Part shown: in pieces, positions 31,055 through 41,731 of the stretch | How positions within the stretch are numbered: the first letter of the stretch is position 1 | How the letters are laid out: every line of letters begins with the position of its first letter | From: Actinomycetota bacterium | GTDB taxonomy: Bacteria; Actinomycetota; Acidimicrobiia; Acidimicrobiales; RAAP-2 | Length of the DNA stretch: 64,000 nucleotides | Direction: 5' to 3' | Assembly: GCA_009699875.1 (NCBI GenBank) | Contig: WLNI01000001.1 | Span: 558,001 to 622,000, forward strand | The notes under the pieces: model-generated | What the model was told of the DNA's origin: nothing | Database searches by the model: none | Seen by the model: the letters and a program-made list of their open reading frames with translations, nothing else | Translations under genes and position numbers: made by a program

Positions 31055-31780
31055 TTAGTGCTCATCTCGGCTCATTCCCATGCCGAAGTACAACAAAGCA
31101 AGCAACGCGAAGATAAACGCCTGGATGAGACCGATCGCCATATCGAATGGCTTCCAAATCATGATGCCGAAGAAGGATCCATACCAAGGAAGCAACGACG
31201 CCATAACAACGACCATAAGGCCTCCAGAGAAGATATTTCCAAAGAGCCGGAATGTCAGAGTGATTGGCTTGGTGATCTCTTCAATAATGTTGATCGGCAC
31301 CAAGGCCTTGTAGGGGGTCGCATAGTGATGGAAGTAACCCTTCCAGCCACGACTCTTCACTGACTCATAGTGAACCCAAAGAATCACAGTAAGGGCCATC
31401 GCCAAGGGGAGGTTTACGTCACCGGTAGGAACAGGGAAGTACTCGGTACCGTTGTTTGGCAGCACCGACATCCAGTTACAAATCAGGATGAACAAGAACA
31501 GCGTCATTGCCAGGGGAATGAACTTTTTCCCTTGCGGCCCGATTGAAGATTCGGTGACGTCTTCAATCTGTTCAATCAGTGTTTCGTAGGCCAGCTGCCA
31601 CTTTCCAGGAATACCTTTGGTGGCTTTCGAGCGCACGTAGAAACCAATGCCGAGAACAATGGCGGCGGCGATCAGCGACGTCCAGATGATGTCGTAGTCG
31701 AGTTGGAGTCCAAAAATCTTTCCCGTTGAGATGTGCTCACCAACGGTGATCTCACCAGTCGCCAAAATCTCTGGGGTCAT
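31055..31780 (-). CDS. atpB: F1Fo ATP synthase a subunit
   Basis: KPITLTFRLFGNIFSGGLMV; AIGLIQAFIFALLALLYFGM. Confidence 0.95.
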   Translation of the reverse strand: MTPEILATGEITVGEHISTGKIFGLQLDYDIIWTSLIAAAIVLGIGFYVRSKATKGIPGKWQLAYETLIEQIEDVTESSIGPQGKKFIPLAMTLFLFILICNWMSVLPNNGTEYFPVPTGDVNLPLAMALTVILWVHYESVKSRGWKGYFHHYATPYKALVPINIIEEITKPITLTFRLFGNIFSGGLMVVVMASLLPWYGSFFGIMIWKPFDMAIGLIQAFIFALLALLYFGMGMSRDEH

Positions 31781-32202
31781 AATGTGCCGCCTTGGACAAA
31801 GATCACGCGGGCAACACTAATCACAAAAAGAATCTGGAAAATCACGAGGCCAATTACGACCCCGAGACCTAGAGGTTTTGACAGTAACAACAGCCCAATT
31901 GCCACGACCGTGATGGCCCCTAATCGCCAGGCTGTCTTGGTCCGGAGCATGCGCCGGACAACCTTTCCCGAGCCCTCACCCTTGCCTTCGATCTTGGCGA
32001 CTCCAGCATCGAGAAAGCGGAGATTCAAGATTGCTGCGCCGAGGCCCACCACGATGCCGATGGCCGCCAGGGGCGATGAGAACACGATGGCAATGATGAC
32101 TGCAACCACGCCCACGGCCATCGCTGAGATCACTGTTCTGCGCAGTAAGCGCTGAAGCACACTTGCATCGAGCTCTCCGAAGTTTTCAAGCATCGATGAC
32201 AT
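31777..32202 (-). CDS. AtpI-like membrane protein upstream of the ATP synthase operon
   Basis: Four-TM small protein overlapping atpB start by ATGA. Confidence 0.6.
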   Translation of the reverse strand: MSSMLENFGELDASVLQRLLRRTVISAMAVGVVAVIIAIVFSSPLAAIGIVVGLGAAILNLRFLDAGVAKIEGKGEGSGKVVRRMLRTKTAWRLGAITVVAIGLLLLSKPLGLGVVIGLVIFQILFVISVARVIFVQGGTL

Positions 32203-32208
32203 TCTGAC

Positions 32209-32448
32209 CTAGAGAAACTTTCGAATCTGCGCAATGGCCGAGAATACGGCCGCGAGACATCCGAGGACGAGTCCGACAAAAAGAAAAATTGGTGAGGTGT
32301 GCAGAGCACTGTCTGCCCAGATGCCGAGTACAACTCCGATGGCGACGAGTACCGCACAGCTGATTCCCATCGTGGTGAAGGCTGCCCACTGCGGAATCGA
32401 ACCTTGTGAAGGTGATGGGGGCGTCTTCGTCTCGTCGTCGGTAGTCAT
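32209..32448 (-). CDS. AtpZ/AtpI-like small two-TM protein
   Basis: WAAFTTMGISCAVLVAIGVVLGIWAD...FLFVGLVLGCLAAV; first gene of the atp cluster. Confidence 0.6.
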   Translation of the reverse strand: MTTDDETKTPPSPSQGSIPQWAAFTTMGISCAVLVAIGVVLGIWADSALHTSPIFLFVGLVLGCLAAVFSAIAQIRKFL

Positions 32449-32490
32449 TAGTGGTACTCATTCGAAAATAAACCTTCACGGAGTTCGATT

Positions 32491-32531
32491 ATTACCCAAC
32501 GAGGGTATGGGTAATTCGGGGGAACGCCCCC
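32491..32531. promoter_or_regulatory. Two tandem stem-loops upstream of the ATP synthase cluster
   Basis: ATTACCCA-9nt-TGGGTAAT (32491-32515) and GGGGG-AACG-CCCCC (32518-32531). Confidence 0.45.
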
Positions 32532-32538
32532 TTGATCA

Positions 32539-33726
32539 TTACACCTCAAGGTCACTCGCGCCAAAGGCGCCAGAACGACCCTCCTCCGCCACCTTCCCGT
32601 CGTGGGCGGAGCCGTCGCCTTCCGGGTCATCTCCGTTGCGACGGAGGCCTGGATGGAACCACGTATAGAGGCCCACTCCAAGGACCAGGGCCCCAAAAAT
32701 AACGAAAGGGTTGGCGTTTGGCCGAATGAGTGGATAGAGGACGAAGCCGCTCAAAAGGGCAGTCCAGAGCCACAAAATGGCCACTGTCCGACGATGCCCA
32801 TGGCCCAATCGAAGGAGTCGGTGATGGATGTGATCCTTGTCTGGAGTCTGGAACCCCTGCCCCTTCGCAGTCCTTCGCACGAAGGCGAAGAGGGCGTCGA
32901 GGAGGGGCACCCCAAGAATGAAGAAGGGGATGAAAAGGGGTGCAAAAAAGAAGAATGTGACACCGCTCGCCGGTGCGGTTCGACCACCAATGACCATGGT
33001 CGACGCACTCATCAAAAGCCCCAGAAGGAGAGCGCCGGCATCGCCCATAAAGATCTTGGCCGGATGGAAATTAAACGGCAAGAACCCCAAACAGACCCCA
33101 CATGCGATCACCGCAACAAGGGGTCCAATGTTCTGGGCCGGTAAGAGTCCAAGGTCTTGGAGCCGCAGCCCATAGACCGCCAACGCGCCCGCTCCTATGG
33201 CGACCAATCCAGCGGCGAGGCCGTCAAGGCCGTCAATGAGATTGATGGCGTTCGTCAGAGCCACCACCCAGAGAGCGGTAATTAAGGGAATGATCGTTGG
33301 GGAAAGCACGATAAAGCCGGCGAAGGGAAGTTTGAACTGATACATGGTGACGCCGGCAAAATACAAAATGCTGGCAGCCAACACCTGCCCGGCGATCTTG
33401 GCTGGAGCAGACATTGCCCGGAAGTCATCGACGAGACCGACAAGAAAAATCGCCGCAGCCCCAATCAGAACCCCGAGCGCTTCGTTCGAACCTGCGAAGA
33501 CTTGGTGGAGTCCCGGGATCACCGATCCCACGGCCATGGCAGCGCAGACGCCGATAAACATCGCCGCTCCTCCACCGTAGGGAGTTACTCGATCATGCAT
33601 CTTTCGATCTGATGGCATATCGACGTAGCCAACTTTGATCGCGACCTTTCTAGCTGGCCACGTCACCGCAGCAGTGACGCCAATGGCCACGATCAAGACA
33701 ACTGCGTACCAACCGATTGGTGGCAT
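32539..33726 (-). CDS. MraY/WecA-family polyprenyl-phosphate phospho-sugar transferase
   Basis: MPSDRKMHDRVTPYGGGAAMFIG; NAINLIDGLDGLAAG; FMGDAGALLLG; DKDHIHHRLLRLGH. Confidence 0.92.
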   Translation of the reverse strand: MPPIGWYAVVLIVAIGVTAAVTWPARKVAIKVGYVDMPSDRKMHDRVTPYGGGAAMFIGVCAAMAVGSVIPGLHQVFAGSNEALGVLIGAAAIFLVGLVDDFRAMSAPAKIAGQVLAASILYFAGVTMYQFKLPFAGFIVLSPTIIPLITALWVVALTNAINLIDGLDGLAAGLVAIGAGALAVYGLRLQDLGLLPAQNIGPLVAVIACGVCLGFLPFNFHPAKIFMGDAGALLLGLLMSASTMVIGGRTAPASGVTFFFFAPLFIPFFILGVPLLDALFAFVRRTAKGQGFQTPDKDHIHHRLLRLGHGHRRTVAILWLWTALLSGFVLYPLIRPNANPFVIFGALVLGVGLYTWFHPGLRRNGDDPEGDGSAHDGKVAEEGRSGAFGASDLEV

Positions 33727-33742
33727 GAATCGTTCGTCGGTC

Positions 33743-35035
33743 CTAGTTCACCAAGGAGGCGTAGGGGTCAAAGGCGCCACAGAGCTCTGCAACTTCTTTT
33801 CGAACCGATGTAATCACCGCTTCATCATTTCTGTCCTTGAGGACAGTCCCAATCAGCCGTGCTATCTCAGCCATCTGGACTTCGCCCATTCCCGCTGTCG
33901 TCTCTGCGGCAGTCCCCAAACGAAGCCCCGATGTCACAAACGGGCTGCGTGGGTCATCAGGAACTGTGTTTCGGTTGACGGTAATACCCGCTCGATCCAT
34001 CACTTCTTGGGCTTCTTTTCCGGTGAGGTCTTCATCAAACGTTCTCAGGTCAAGCAAGACCAGATGGTTGTCAGTCCCCCCTGAGACCAACCGGAACCCC
34101 TGTTGCTCTAACGCGACCGCAAGGGCCGCTGCGTTTGCCACTACTTGGTGGGCATAGACCGAAAAACTCGGATCTAGGGCTTCTTTGAAGGCCACGGCCT
34201 TGGCCGCAATCGCGTGCTCAAGCGGACCACCTTGCAGGCCGGGGAAGATTGCTCCATCGACCTTCTTGGCCAGATCTTCCCTACAGAGAATCGCCCCTCC
34301 ACGAGGACCCCGAAGGGTCTTGTGCGTCGTAAACGTCATCACGTCAGCGATACCAACTGGATTGGGATGGGCGCCCCCAGCGATCAACCCCGCAGGGTGT
34401 GCCGCGTCGAACATCAGCATGGCGCCAACCTCGTCGGCAATCTCTCGATAGTCCTTGGCATCGATTGTCCGGGCGTATGCCGTAGCCCCAGCGACAATGA
34501 GTTTTGGGCGCTCGGCCAACGCAAGATCTCGGACTTGATTCATGTCGATCATTTCGCCAGGATTATCTGGATCTCCACTAGCTGGCGTGAGGCCATACGA
34601 AACAAAATTCCAAATCTTTGACGTGATCGAAGCAGGGGATCCGTGTGTCAGATGCCCGCCTTGGTCTAAGCGCATTGCCAAGACCGTGTCGCCAGGGTCT
34701 AAGAGGGCTTGATAGACGGCCACGTTGGCATTGGCTCCCGAATGTGGTTGGACGTTTGCATGGTCCGCTCCAAAGAGTTCGGTCAATCGATCTCGTGCCA
34801 AGTCTTCAACTTGATCAACGACCTGGTTCCCGCCGTAGTACCTCCTGCCGGGATAGCCCTCTGAATACTTGTTCGTAAGCACTGAGCCAGATGCTGCGAG
34901 CACAGCTGGCGAGGTGAAATTCTCACTCGCGATGAGTTGAAGCGTGGTGCGCTGACGGTTTAACTCTTCATCAAGAAGTCGAGATATCTCAGGATCATCA
35001 GTGATCCATTCGGCAAATGGGGACGATGCAGACAC
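33743..35035 (-). CDS. glyA: Serine hydroxymethyltransferase
   Basis: [48 protein letters not shown]. Confidence 0.97.
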   Translation of the reverse strand: MSASSPFAEWITDDPEISRLLDEELNRQRTTLQLIASENFTSPAVLAASGSVLTNKYSEGYPGRRYYGGNQVVDQVEDLARDRLTELFGADHANVQPHSGANANVAVYQALLDPGDTVLAMRLDQGGHLTHGSPASITSKIWNFVSYGLTPASGDPDNPGEMIDMNQVRDLALAERPKLIVAGATAYARTIDAKDYREIADEVGAMLMFDAAHPAGLIAGGAHPNPVGIADVMTFTTHKTLRGPRGGAILCREDLAKKVDGAIFPGLQGGPLEHAIAAKAVAFKEALDPSFSVYAHQVVANAAALAVALEQQGFRLVSGGTDNHLVLLDLRTFDEDLTGKEAQEVMDRAGITVNRNTVPDDPRSPFVTSGLRLGTAAETTAGMGEVQMAEIARLIGTVLKDRNDEAVITSVRKEVAELCGAFDPYASLVN

Positions 35036-35040
35036 GAGCG

Positions 35041-35514
35041 TTAGCCCTCCTTTGTTTCAAATCGAAGACCAGCGGCATCGTCGAGTGCCGAGATCTTCGC
35101 TAATCGATTGAGATGTCGCCCTTCTTGAGGTACCGCAGCAAGGAATGCGTCGAGCGCGTCGAGCGCTGTTGTTTCTCCCAACGTTCGATCACCGAAGCAG
35201 ATGACATTTGCATGATTGTGCATTCGAGCGAGCTGCGCAGTCGTGACGTCATGCACCACTGCAGCTCGAACTCCATTTATTTTGTTCGCCGCAATTGAAA
35301 TACCAATCCCGGTTCCACACACCGCTACTCCAAGATCAACTGTTCCTTCGGCGACCGCACGACCAACAGCAGCGCCAAAGTCGGGGTAGTCGACTGAAAC
35401 CGATGGGTCGTTGGTTCCAAAATCAGTCACCTGATGGCCAAGCTCTTCTAAGTGTGATGCCAAAGCAGCCTTGAGGCGAACTCCAGCGTGGTCTGAACCA
35501 ACGGCAAAGTGCAT
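35041..35514 (-). CDS. rpiB: Ribose-5-phosphate isomerase B
   Basis: [42 protein letters not shown]; start set at 35514. Confidence 0.9.
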   Translation of the reverse strand: MHFAVGSDHAGVRLKAALASHLEELGHQVTDFGTNDPSVSVDYPDFGAAVGRAVAEGTVDLGVAVCGTGIGISIAANKINGVRAAVVHDVTTAQLARMHNHANVICFGDRTLGETTALDALDAFLAAVPQEGRHLNRLAKISALDDAAGLRFETKEG

Positions 35515-35583
35515 ATCTCGCATCCTACCGAGGTTGCCAGCCTCACTCACCGGACACCCTGAGTCCCGATACACTTCGCCGAC

Positions 35584-37122
35584 ATGGCCATCGATCCTCG
35601 AACCCCGGTCATCGTTGGCGTAGGCCAAGTCCTCCATCACCCAGACAAGGTCTCTGGCCCAGAGGACCTCGTTGAGCCCCTCGATCTCATGGTCGATGCC
35701 CTGCGTCGAGCGGCTGAAGATATCGACGGCGTTGCCGAGGGAGCACCTAGCCCGCTTGGGACACGCCTCCTTTCAAATATTGATCGGCTGACCTCGGTCG
35801 TGAGCTTTACGTGGCGAACTGCCAACCCATCACTTTTGGTCGCCGAGCGTCTCGGCATCCATCCTGGCGATCTTGCTGTCACCGCAACTGGGGGCTGCAT
35901 GCCACAGAAACTCGTTGCCGACGCAGCCACTGCCATTTTGAACGGCGACGCCGACGTTGTTGGAGTGGTTGGCTCTGAGGCAATGTTCAGCCGAGGAGCG
36001 TCTCGAAAATCTGGGTTGGGAGATGTGCAGTGGACACTCCAGGATCCAGAGACAACTCCACCTGCTCGTGTCTTTGGAACCGAAACAATGCCACTGACCC
36101 CATTGGAGATTGAACGATCGATTCTTCTGCCTATTCAAATCTATCCACTCTTTGAAAATGCAAGCCGGGCTCGAAATGCTTGGACTATTGACGAGCACCG
36201 CCAAAAGATTGGGAACCTCTGGTCGTCGTTCTCGGAGGTAGCAACAGCGAATCCTTCCGCTTGGATGAGAGAACCCCATTCGAGCGAGGAGATCATCACC
36301 GCCTCGCCGTCGAATCGGATGATCGCTGAGCCCTATACGAAAATGATGGTGGCCAACCTCCCTGTCGATATGGGAGCGGCTTTTTTGATGTGTAGCTACG
36401 AAACCGCTCGCTCACTTGGAATCAGAGATGACGCACTCGTGTTCCCTCAGAGCCATGCTCATGCCAATGACCATTTCTTCATCTCAGAGCGACCCGAACT
36501 TGATCGCTCTGTCGCTATCAAAGCTGCTGGAGACAGAGCGTTCGAACTAGCTGGTGCCTCAATCGATGACGTTGCCCACATCGATCTCTATAGCTGCTTC
36601 CCAATCGCCGTGGCCCTCGGGGCAGAGGCCTTGGGTTTGGACCTTGAGGACCGCACTCGACCCCTCACGCTGACCGGTGGCTTGACCTTTGGTGGTGGCC
36701 CTGGGAATAACTACGTTGGTCACTCCATCGCCACCATGGTCCAGCGCCTCAGAGAACACCCAGGAGACCTCGGCCTTCTCACGGGCCTGAGTTATTTCGC
36801 CACCACCCACGCAGTTGGGTTGTATTCAACGACCCCGCCTTCGACGTCCTTCCAGAGTGCCGACGTGCAAAGCGTTGTCGATGCTGAACCCATCCAGCGA
36901 GTTGCGCGTGAACTAGAAGGCACGGTGCGAGTTGAGACCTATACGGTCGTTCACGATCGGGACAATGGACCGGAGAAAATCATCGCAGCTGTTCGCGATC
37001 AATTTGAAACAAGAAGTTGGGCATGTATTACAGATGAAGCAACGATGAGGGACCTCGCTGGAACTGAACTCTGTGGCCTCACCGGCGTTCTCACGAACGA
37101 TGGTTCCCTGATACTCGATTAG
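35584..37122 (+). CDS. Thiolase-superfamily acetyl-CoA acetyltransferase
   Basis: PVIVGVGQVLHHPDKV; IDDVAHIDLYSCFPIAV; GGLTFGGGPGNNYVGHSIATM. Confidence 0.82.
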   Translation: MAIDPRTPVIVGVGQVLHHPDKVSGPEDLVEPLDLMVDALRRAAEDIDGVAEGAPSPLGTRLLSNIDRLTSVVSFTWRTANPSLLVAERLGIHPGDLAVTATGGCMPQKLVADAATAILNGDADVVGVVGSEAMFSRGASRKSGLGDVQWTLQDPETTPPARVFGTETMPLTPLEIERSILLPIQIYPLFENASRARNAWTIDEHRQKIGNLWSSFSEVATANPSAWMREPHSSEEIITASPSNRMIAEPYTKMMVANLPVDMGAAFLMCSYETARSLGIRDDALVFPQSHAHANDHFFISERPELDRSVAIKAAGDRAFELAGASIDDVAHIDLYSCFPIAVALGAEALGLDLEDRTRPLTLTGGLTFGGGPGNNYVGHSIATMVQRLREHPGDLGLLTGLSYFATTHAVGLYSTTPPSTSFQSADVQSVVDAEPIQRVARELEGTVRVETYTVVHDRDNGPEKIIAAVRDQFETRSWACITDEATMRDLAGTELCGLTGVLTNDGSLILD

Positions 37123-37739
37123 CTCAAGTTCTTTTCGACGTAGGCGCGAATCTCATCAAAAGAAATCGTTCCTTCTCTCAGTTCATCGATTTCGCTGTCA
37201 TCAATTCGGATAATTGTTGAAGGTGCACCATCCCTCAGACCGCCGTCAAGAAGTACATCGATTCCAAATTGGCCACTCAAGACGCCTGCAACTTCGTCTG
37301 CGCTGTGGCATGGATCCTCACCGTGTCGATTCGCACTTGTGACGGCCAGAGGTCCCGTGAGTTCAAGGAGTTTGAGGGTCAGATCGTCATTTGGAACCCT
37401 CAAACCCACTGTCTTGTCATCTGATCCAACCAAGGTTGCAATGCTCTCCTGGCACGGGACCACAATCGTCAACGGGCCAGGCCAAAAGCCCTCTGCAACG
37501 CAGTGTGCGGCTGGGGAGAGCACCCCCACCAGGTCTTCTGCTGCGGCGAGGCTCGCCACCAAAATTGGGAGTGCCTGCGTTGAGGGTCGTTCTTTGACGG
37601 CAAACAGTTGCTCGATAGCGCCGTGCTGCGAGAGGGATGCGGCGAGACCGTAGACGGTATCTGTTGGGATCGCTCCAACGGCGCCGGCAACCAGCATGGA
37701 CGCAACGGCATCGATCTGATCAGGTGGAAACGTGTTCAT
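37119..37739 (-). CDS. Sua5/YciO/YrdC L-threonylcarbamoyladenylate synthase
   Basis: GAIPTDTVYGLAASL; LAVTSANRHGEDP. Confidence 0.9.
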   Translation of the reverse strand: MNTFPPDQIDAVASMLVAGAVGAIPTDTVYGLAASLSQHGAIEQLFAVKERPSTQALPILVASLAAAEDLVGVLSPAAHCVAEGFWPGPLTIVVPCQESIATLVGSDDKTVGLRVPNDDLTLKLLELTGPLAVTSANRHGEDPCHSADEVAGVLSGQFGIDVLLDGGLRDGAPSTIIRIDDSEIDELREGTISFDEIRAYVEKNLS

Positions 37740-38578
37740 GAGTTCTTCACCGCGCTCAGTCCTCTCGGTTTTTCCGCTAAATCGTAAATGACTTCCACGT
37801 CTTCAAGACCAACAGCGCTGGCGAGTGCGACTGCGGGCTCAACCTGGCCTTCTCCCATTTCTATCCCGACAACTCCCCCAGGCGAAAGCCATGGACCCAC
37901 CTCGCTCAAGATAGTGGCCACGTCTCGAAACCCAGGCGTTCCATCTTTTGCATCCAAACTAAACAACGCCTCATCTGGCTCATAGAACAACTCAGTGGCC
38001 AATCCTGGTCGCTCACTTACTGCAACGTACGGCGGGTTTGAAACCAACAAATCTATCTTTCCTTTCAATGCCGGCTCCAAGGCATCGAACCAACTTCCCA
38101 AGCGGAACTCAACGCGTTCGATGCCAAGTTTCATAGTGTTTTCAAGAGCCAGCTCGAGAGCGTCTCGAGATAGATCACTCAAAATCACTCGCTCAAGAAC
38201 AGTGTTCTCTTGAAGTGCCGACGCCAAGCTGAGGCCAATCGCTCCGGTGCCGGTCCCAAGATCAACAATCGTCAGAGCGGATCTTGTTGCAGATGATGCT
38301 CGCCATCGCTGAAGAACTGCTTCAACAATCTGTTCAGTCTCTGGACGAGGGATCAAGGCCCGCTCGTCAACAAGGAGCTCAAGGTCTCGAAACTGCCATG
38401 ACCCAAGCACGTATTGCAAGGGCTCCCCCGCTGCCCTCCGAGCAGCAAGTCCCCGTGCCATCGCTGCGACCTCTTGATCGTGAGTTACCCGAGCGGCAAC
38501 GGCCTCAAGAATCCAGCGTGCTTCTTGAGCTGAACCGGTCTCTTCGGTCAACTCTTCGAGAAGAAGATCGTTAGCCAC
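37736..38578 (-). CDS. prmC: Peptide chain release factor N5-glutamine methyltransferase
   Basis: LIPRPETEQIVEAVL; DLGTGTGAIGLSLA; LLVSNPPYV. Confidence 0.93.
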   Translation of the reverse strand: MANDLLLEELTEETGSAQEARWILEAVAARVTHDQEVAAMARGLAARRAAGEPLQYVLGSWQFRDLELLVDERALIPRPETEQIVEAVLQRWRASSATRSALTIVDLGTGTGAIGLSLASALQENTVLERVILSDLSRDALELALENTMKLGIERVEFRLGSWFDALEPALKGKIDLLVSNPPYVAVSERPGLATELFYEPDEALFSLDAKDGTPGFRDVATILSEVGPWLSPGGVVGIEMGEGQVEPAVALASAVGLEDVEVIYDLAEKPRGLSAVKNS

Positions 38579-39641
38579 CGGCTTGGGTGAGCTGTTCAGC
38601 TCGCTTTGCCGCCATTAACGCGTCAACTACCTCGTCAAGGTCGCCGGCCAAGATGGCGTCCAGTTTGTACAGCGTCAAGTTAATTCGATGATCAGTGACA
38701 CGACTGTCTTTGAAGTTGTAGGTCCGGATCTTTTCAGACCGCCCACCGCCACCGATTTGCGAGCGGCGCAGGTCGCCAACTTCGGTTGCTTGCGCGTCTT
38801 GGGCGGCTTTCAACAAGCGAGCCCTCAGGACCACCATGGCTTTTGCCCTGTTCTGGATCTGACTTTTTTCATCCTGCATCGCCACCACAATCCCAGTTGG
38901 GATGTGGGTAATTCGCACCGCAGAGTCGGTGGTGTTCACGCTTTGACCACCGGGCCCACTTGAGCGATAGACATCGATCTTGAGATCATTCGCATCGATC
39001 TCCACGTCGACTTCTTCAGCCTCTGGCAAGACGGTCACCGTGGCTGACGAGGTGTGGACACGGCCTTTGGACTCCGTGACCGGGACTCGCTGAACCCGGT
39101 GGACGCCCCCCTCGTGTTCGAAACGGCTCCAGGCGTCTCCGCCCTTGACCACAAAGACAACTTCATCGAGTCCGTCGCGCTCGGAGGCACGCTCTTCGAG
39201 CACTTCGATTTTGAGCCCTCGAGTCTGCGCATAATGCTGATACATCTCATAGAGATCTCGCGCAAAAAGATTAGCTTCTTCTCCGCCTTCGGCGCCACGA
39301 ATCTCCATGATGACGTTTCTTCCATCGTTGGGATCTTTTGGAAGCAATAGTGCTTGGAGTTCTTCTTCGATCTCAAGAGCGAGGTGATGTGCCCGATCTA
39401 CTTCTTCACGAAGCTCTTCTCGCTCAGACGCGTCTGCGACCTCTAAAAGTTCAGTTGCGGACTCTGCGTCCCCTTTGGCTGCCTTGAGGCGGCGATACGC
39501 TGCTACCACCTCACTCAGCTCCTTGTGGCGCTTTGAGAGTTCACGCAAAAGGTTGGGGTTATTCGAGACCTCAGGTGAAGAGAGGCGTGATTCAACGTCG
39601 GCGTATTCCGCCTCGATTTCTTGAAGTCGATCGTCGAGCAT
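38571..39641 (-). CDS. prfA: Peptide chain release factor 1
   Basis: RSSGPGGQSVNTTDSAVRITHIPTGI GGQ motif. Confidence 0.97.
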   Translation of the reverse strand: MLDDRLQEIEAEYADVESRLSSPEVSNNPNLLRELSKRHKELSEVVAAYRRLKAAKGDAESATELLEVADASEREELREEVDRAHHLALEIEEELQALLLPKDPNDGRNVIMEIRGAEGGEEANLFARDLYEMYQHYAQTRGLKIEVLEERASERDGLDEVVFVVKGGDAWSRFEHEGGVHRVQRVPVTESKGRVHTSSATVTVLPEAEEVDVEIDANDLKIDVYRSSGPGGQSVNTTDSAVRITHIPTGIVVAMQDEKSQIQNRAKAMVVLRARLLKAAQDAQATEVGDLRRSQIGGGGRSEKIRTYNFKDSRVTDHRINLTLYKLDAILAGDLDEVVDALMAAKRAEQLTQAGG

Positions 39642-39683
39642 GTCAGTTCCCTCGCTGGTCTCTCAGCGAGCGGGCCCGTTCAA

Positions 39684-39905
39684 TTAGGACTTAGCGCCCT
39701 TGGCTTTACGGTCACCGTAGCGACGGTTGAATCGATCAACTCGACCACCCGAGTCAACAAGCTTCTGCTTACCCGTAAAGAACGGATGACACTCATTGCA
39801 AAGCTCTGAACGAAGTTCAGGCTTCGTGGACATGGTCGTAAAGACGTTGCCGCACGAACAGGTCACTGTTGCTTCAACGTAATTTGGGTGAATATCTGCC
39901 TTCAT
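39684..39905 (-). CDS. rpmE: 50S ribosomal protein L31 (zinc-binding type)
   Basis: [22 protein letters not shown]...[30 protein letters not shown]. Confidence 0.95.
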   Translation of the reverse strand: MKADIHPNYVEATVTCSCGNVFTTMSTKPELRSELCNECHPFFTGKQKLVDSGGRVDRFNRRYGDRKAKGAKS

Positions 39906-39956
39906 AGTGTTCTCCTCAGTGCGGGGCTTTCATTCTAGATGGTTCTGGAATGGTTG

Positions 39957-41546
39957 TTAGCCGTTCCCTTGACCCTTGGCGATCTCGGCCAAAAACTCGT
40001 CATTTGAATCGGTTGTCTTGATTTTGTCCATCAATAACTCAAGGCCTGCAGCGGCGGAACCATCTGAGGCCAAGGCATTGAGTACTCGGCGAAGTTTCCA
40101 GACTTGTTGAAGTTGACCCTTTTCAAAGAGCAGCTCTTCATGTCGAGTTGACGAGGCATTGACGTCAATCGAGGGATACAGGCGTCGCTCGGCAAGGCGG
40201 CGGTCAAGGCGAAGTTCCATGTTACCGGTTCCCTTGAACTCTTCGAAGATGACTTCATCCATTTTGGAACCGGTCTCTACGAGCGCAGTTGCCAGAATCG
40301 TGAGTGATCCGCCCTCTTCAATATTTCGAGCGGCGCCAAAGAACTTCTTCGGCGGGTAGAGCGCTCCGGAGTCGACACCACCCGACATCACTCGTCCCGA
40401 CGTTGGGGCAGAGATGTTGTAGGCCCGAGCAAGGCGGGTAATACCGTCAAGGATAATGACGACATCTTTTCCAAGTTCAACAAGTCGCTTCGCACGCTCG
40501 ATCGTGAGCTCTGCAACGTGAGTGTGTTCATCGGATGGACGGTCAAATGTCGAAGCAATCACTTCACCTTGAACGGAGCGACGCATGTCGGTCACTTCTT
40601 CAGGTCGCTCGTCAACTAAGAGCACCATGAGGTGGACCTCAGGGTTATTGGCCTCAATCGAGTGCGCAATCTGCTTCATAACCGTCGTCTTCCCCGCTTT
40701 CGGAGGGGAGACGATCAACCCACGTTGTCCTTTTCCGATTGGGCTCAGCAGATCGACGATACGCGCCGTCATGTTGTCTTTATCTTTTGGAGTCTCGAGA
40801 GAAAGTTTCTCGTCTGGAAACAGAGGTGTGAGATCCTCAAAACGGCGACGTGATCGCGCTTCTTCTGGATCCATGCCTGAGACCGTGTCGATGCGAATCA
40901 GTGCTGGGTACTTTTCATTGCTCGCAGCTGGACGAAATGCTCCCTCGATGGCGTCCCCTTTTCTCAGCGCAAACTTTCTCGCTTGACTTATGGAGACGTA
41001 GACGTCCTTGAGCGAGGGAAGATACCCTTCGCAACGCAAGAAGCCATAGCCCTCGTCACGAAGATCGAGGAGTCCTCGACATTCAACGAGTTCGCCTTGG
41101 TAAGGAGCGTCAGAGCCGCCGCCTTGGAGGTCTCGATCGCCAGATTCTCGACGAGGACCTCGTCCTCTGCGACGGTTGTTATTTCGACGATTTCCAGGAT
41201 CGCCATTTCCCTGGCGGTTGTTATTCTGTGAACGATTCTGATTGTTCTGGTTCCGTGGTCGATCAGTGCCCACGTCTTCGGCATCATCAATAGGAGCTGA
41301 CGCAGCGGCTTTCGGCTCTGAAGATTCAGAAGATGGGCTCGATGCAGACTCAGAGGACGCGTCGTCGCCAACCCCTGCTGCGGTCAAGATCCCAGAAATC
41401 AAGTCGGCCTTCTTCATGCGGCTCGTTGATTTCACACTGAGTTGTTCAGCAATGGTTTGAAGTTCGGCGCGCTCTTTGGTTTCAAGGACGCTTCGGCCAA
41501 GTTGTGCTTCGGAAGTCATGTCTTTCGACGCTCCTTTTTCTCCCAC
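39957..41546 (-). CDS. rho: Transcription termination factor Rho with N/R-rich insertion
   Basis: [51 protein letters not shown]. Confidence 0.97.
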   Translation of the reverse strand: MGEKGASKDMTSEAQLGRSVLETKERAELQTIAEQLSVKSTSRMKKADLISGILTAAGVGDDASSESASSPSSESSEPKAAASAPIDDAEDVGTDRPRNQNNQNRSQNNNRQGNGDPGNRRNNNRRRGRGPRRESGDRDLQGGGSDAPYQGELVECRGLLDLRDEGYGFLRCEGYLPSLKDVYVSISQARKFALRKGDAIEGAFRPAASNEKYPALIRIDTVSGMDPEEARSRRRFEDLTPLFPDEKLSLETPKDKDNMTARIVDLLSPIGKGQRGLIVSPPKAGKTTVMKQIAHSIEANNPEVHLMVLLVDERPEEVTDMRRSVQGEVIASTFDRPSDEHTHVAELTIERAKRLVELGKDVVIILDGITRLARAYNISAPTSGRVMSGGVDSGALYPPKKFFGAARNIEEGGSLTILATALVETGSKMDEVIFEEFKGTGNMELRLDRRLAERRLYPSIDVNASSTRHEELLFEKGQLQQVWKLRRVLNALASDGSAAAGLELLMDKIKTTDSNDEFLAEIAKGQGNG

Positions 41547-41731
41547 GAAGGCATTCGGGGTACCGGTGTCTACCGGGAGAAGATCAAGGGTAGGACGCCA
41601 GCGGATTGCTGGACCCTGTGCACTCCCCCTCCAGCGACCCGACCAAATTCTGGGGTCTTCGTCGTATGACGACGGTGAGGAAGAACAGAAGTAATACTAG
41701 CCCGAATTCACACTGCCTCGCAACGCGAGGC

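Noticed and set aside
41715-41731. GCCTCGC-AAC-GCGAGGC hairpin just after thrC as intrinsic terminator
   Set aside because: Strong stem but no U-tract follows on the minus strand; left unannotated as a terminator.
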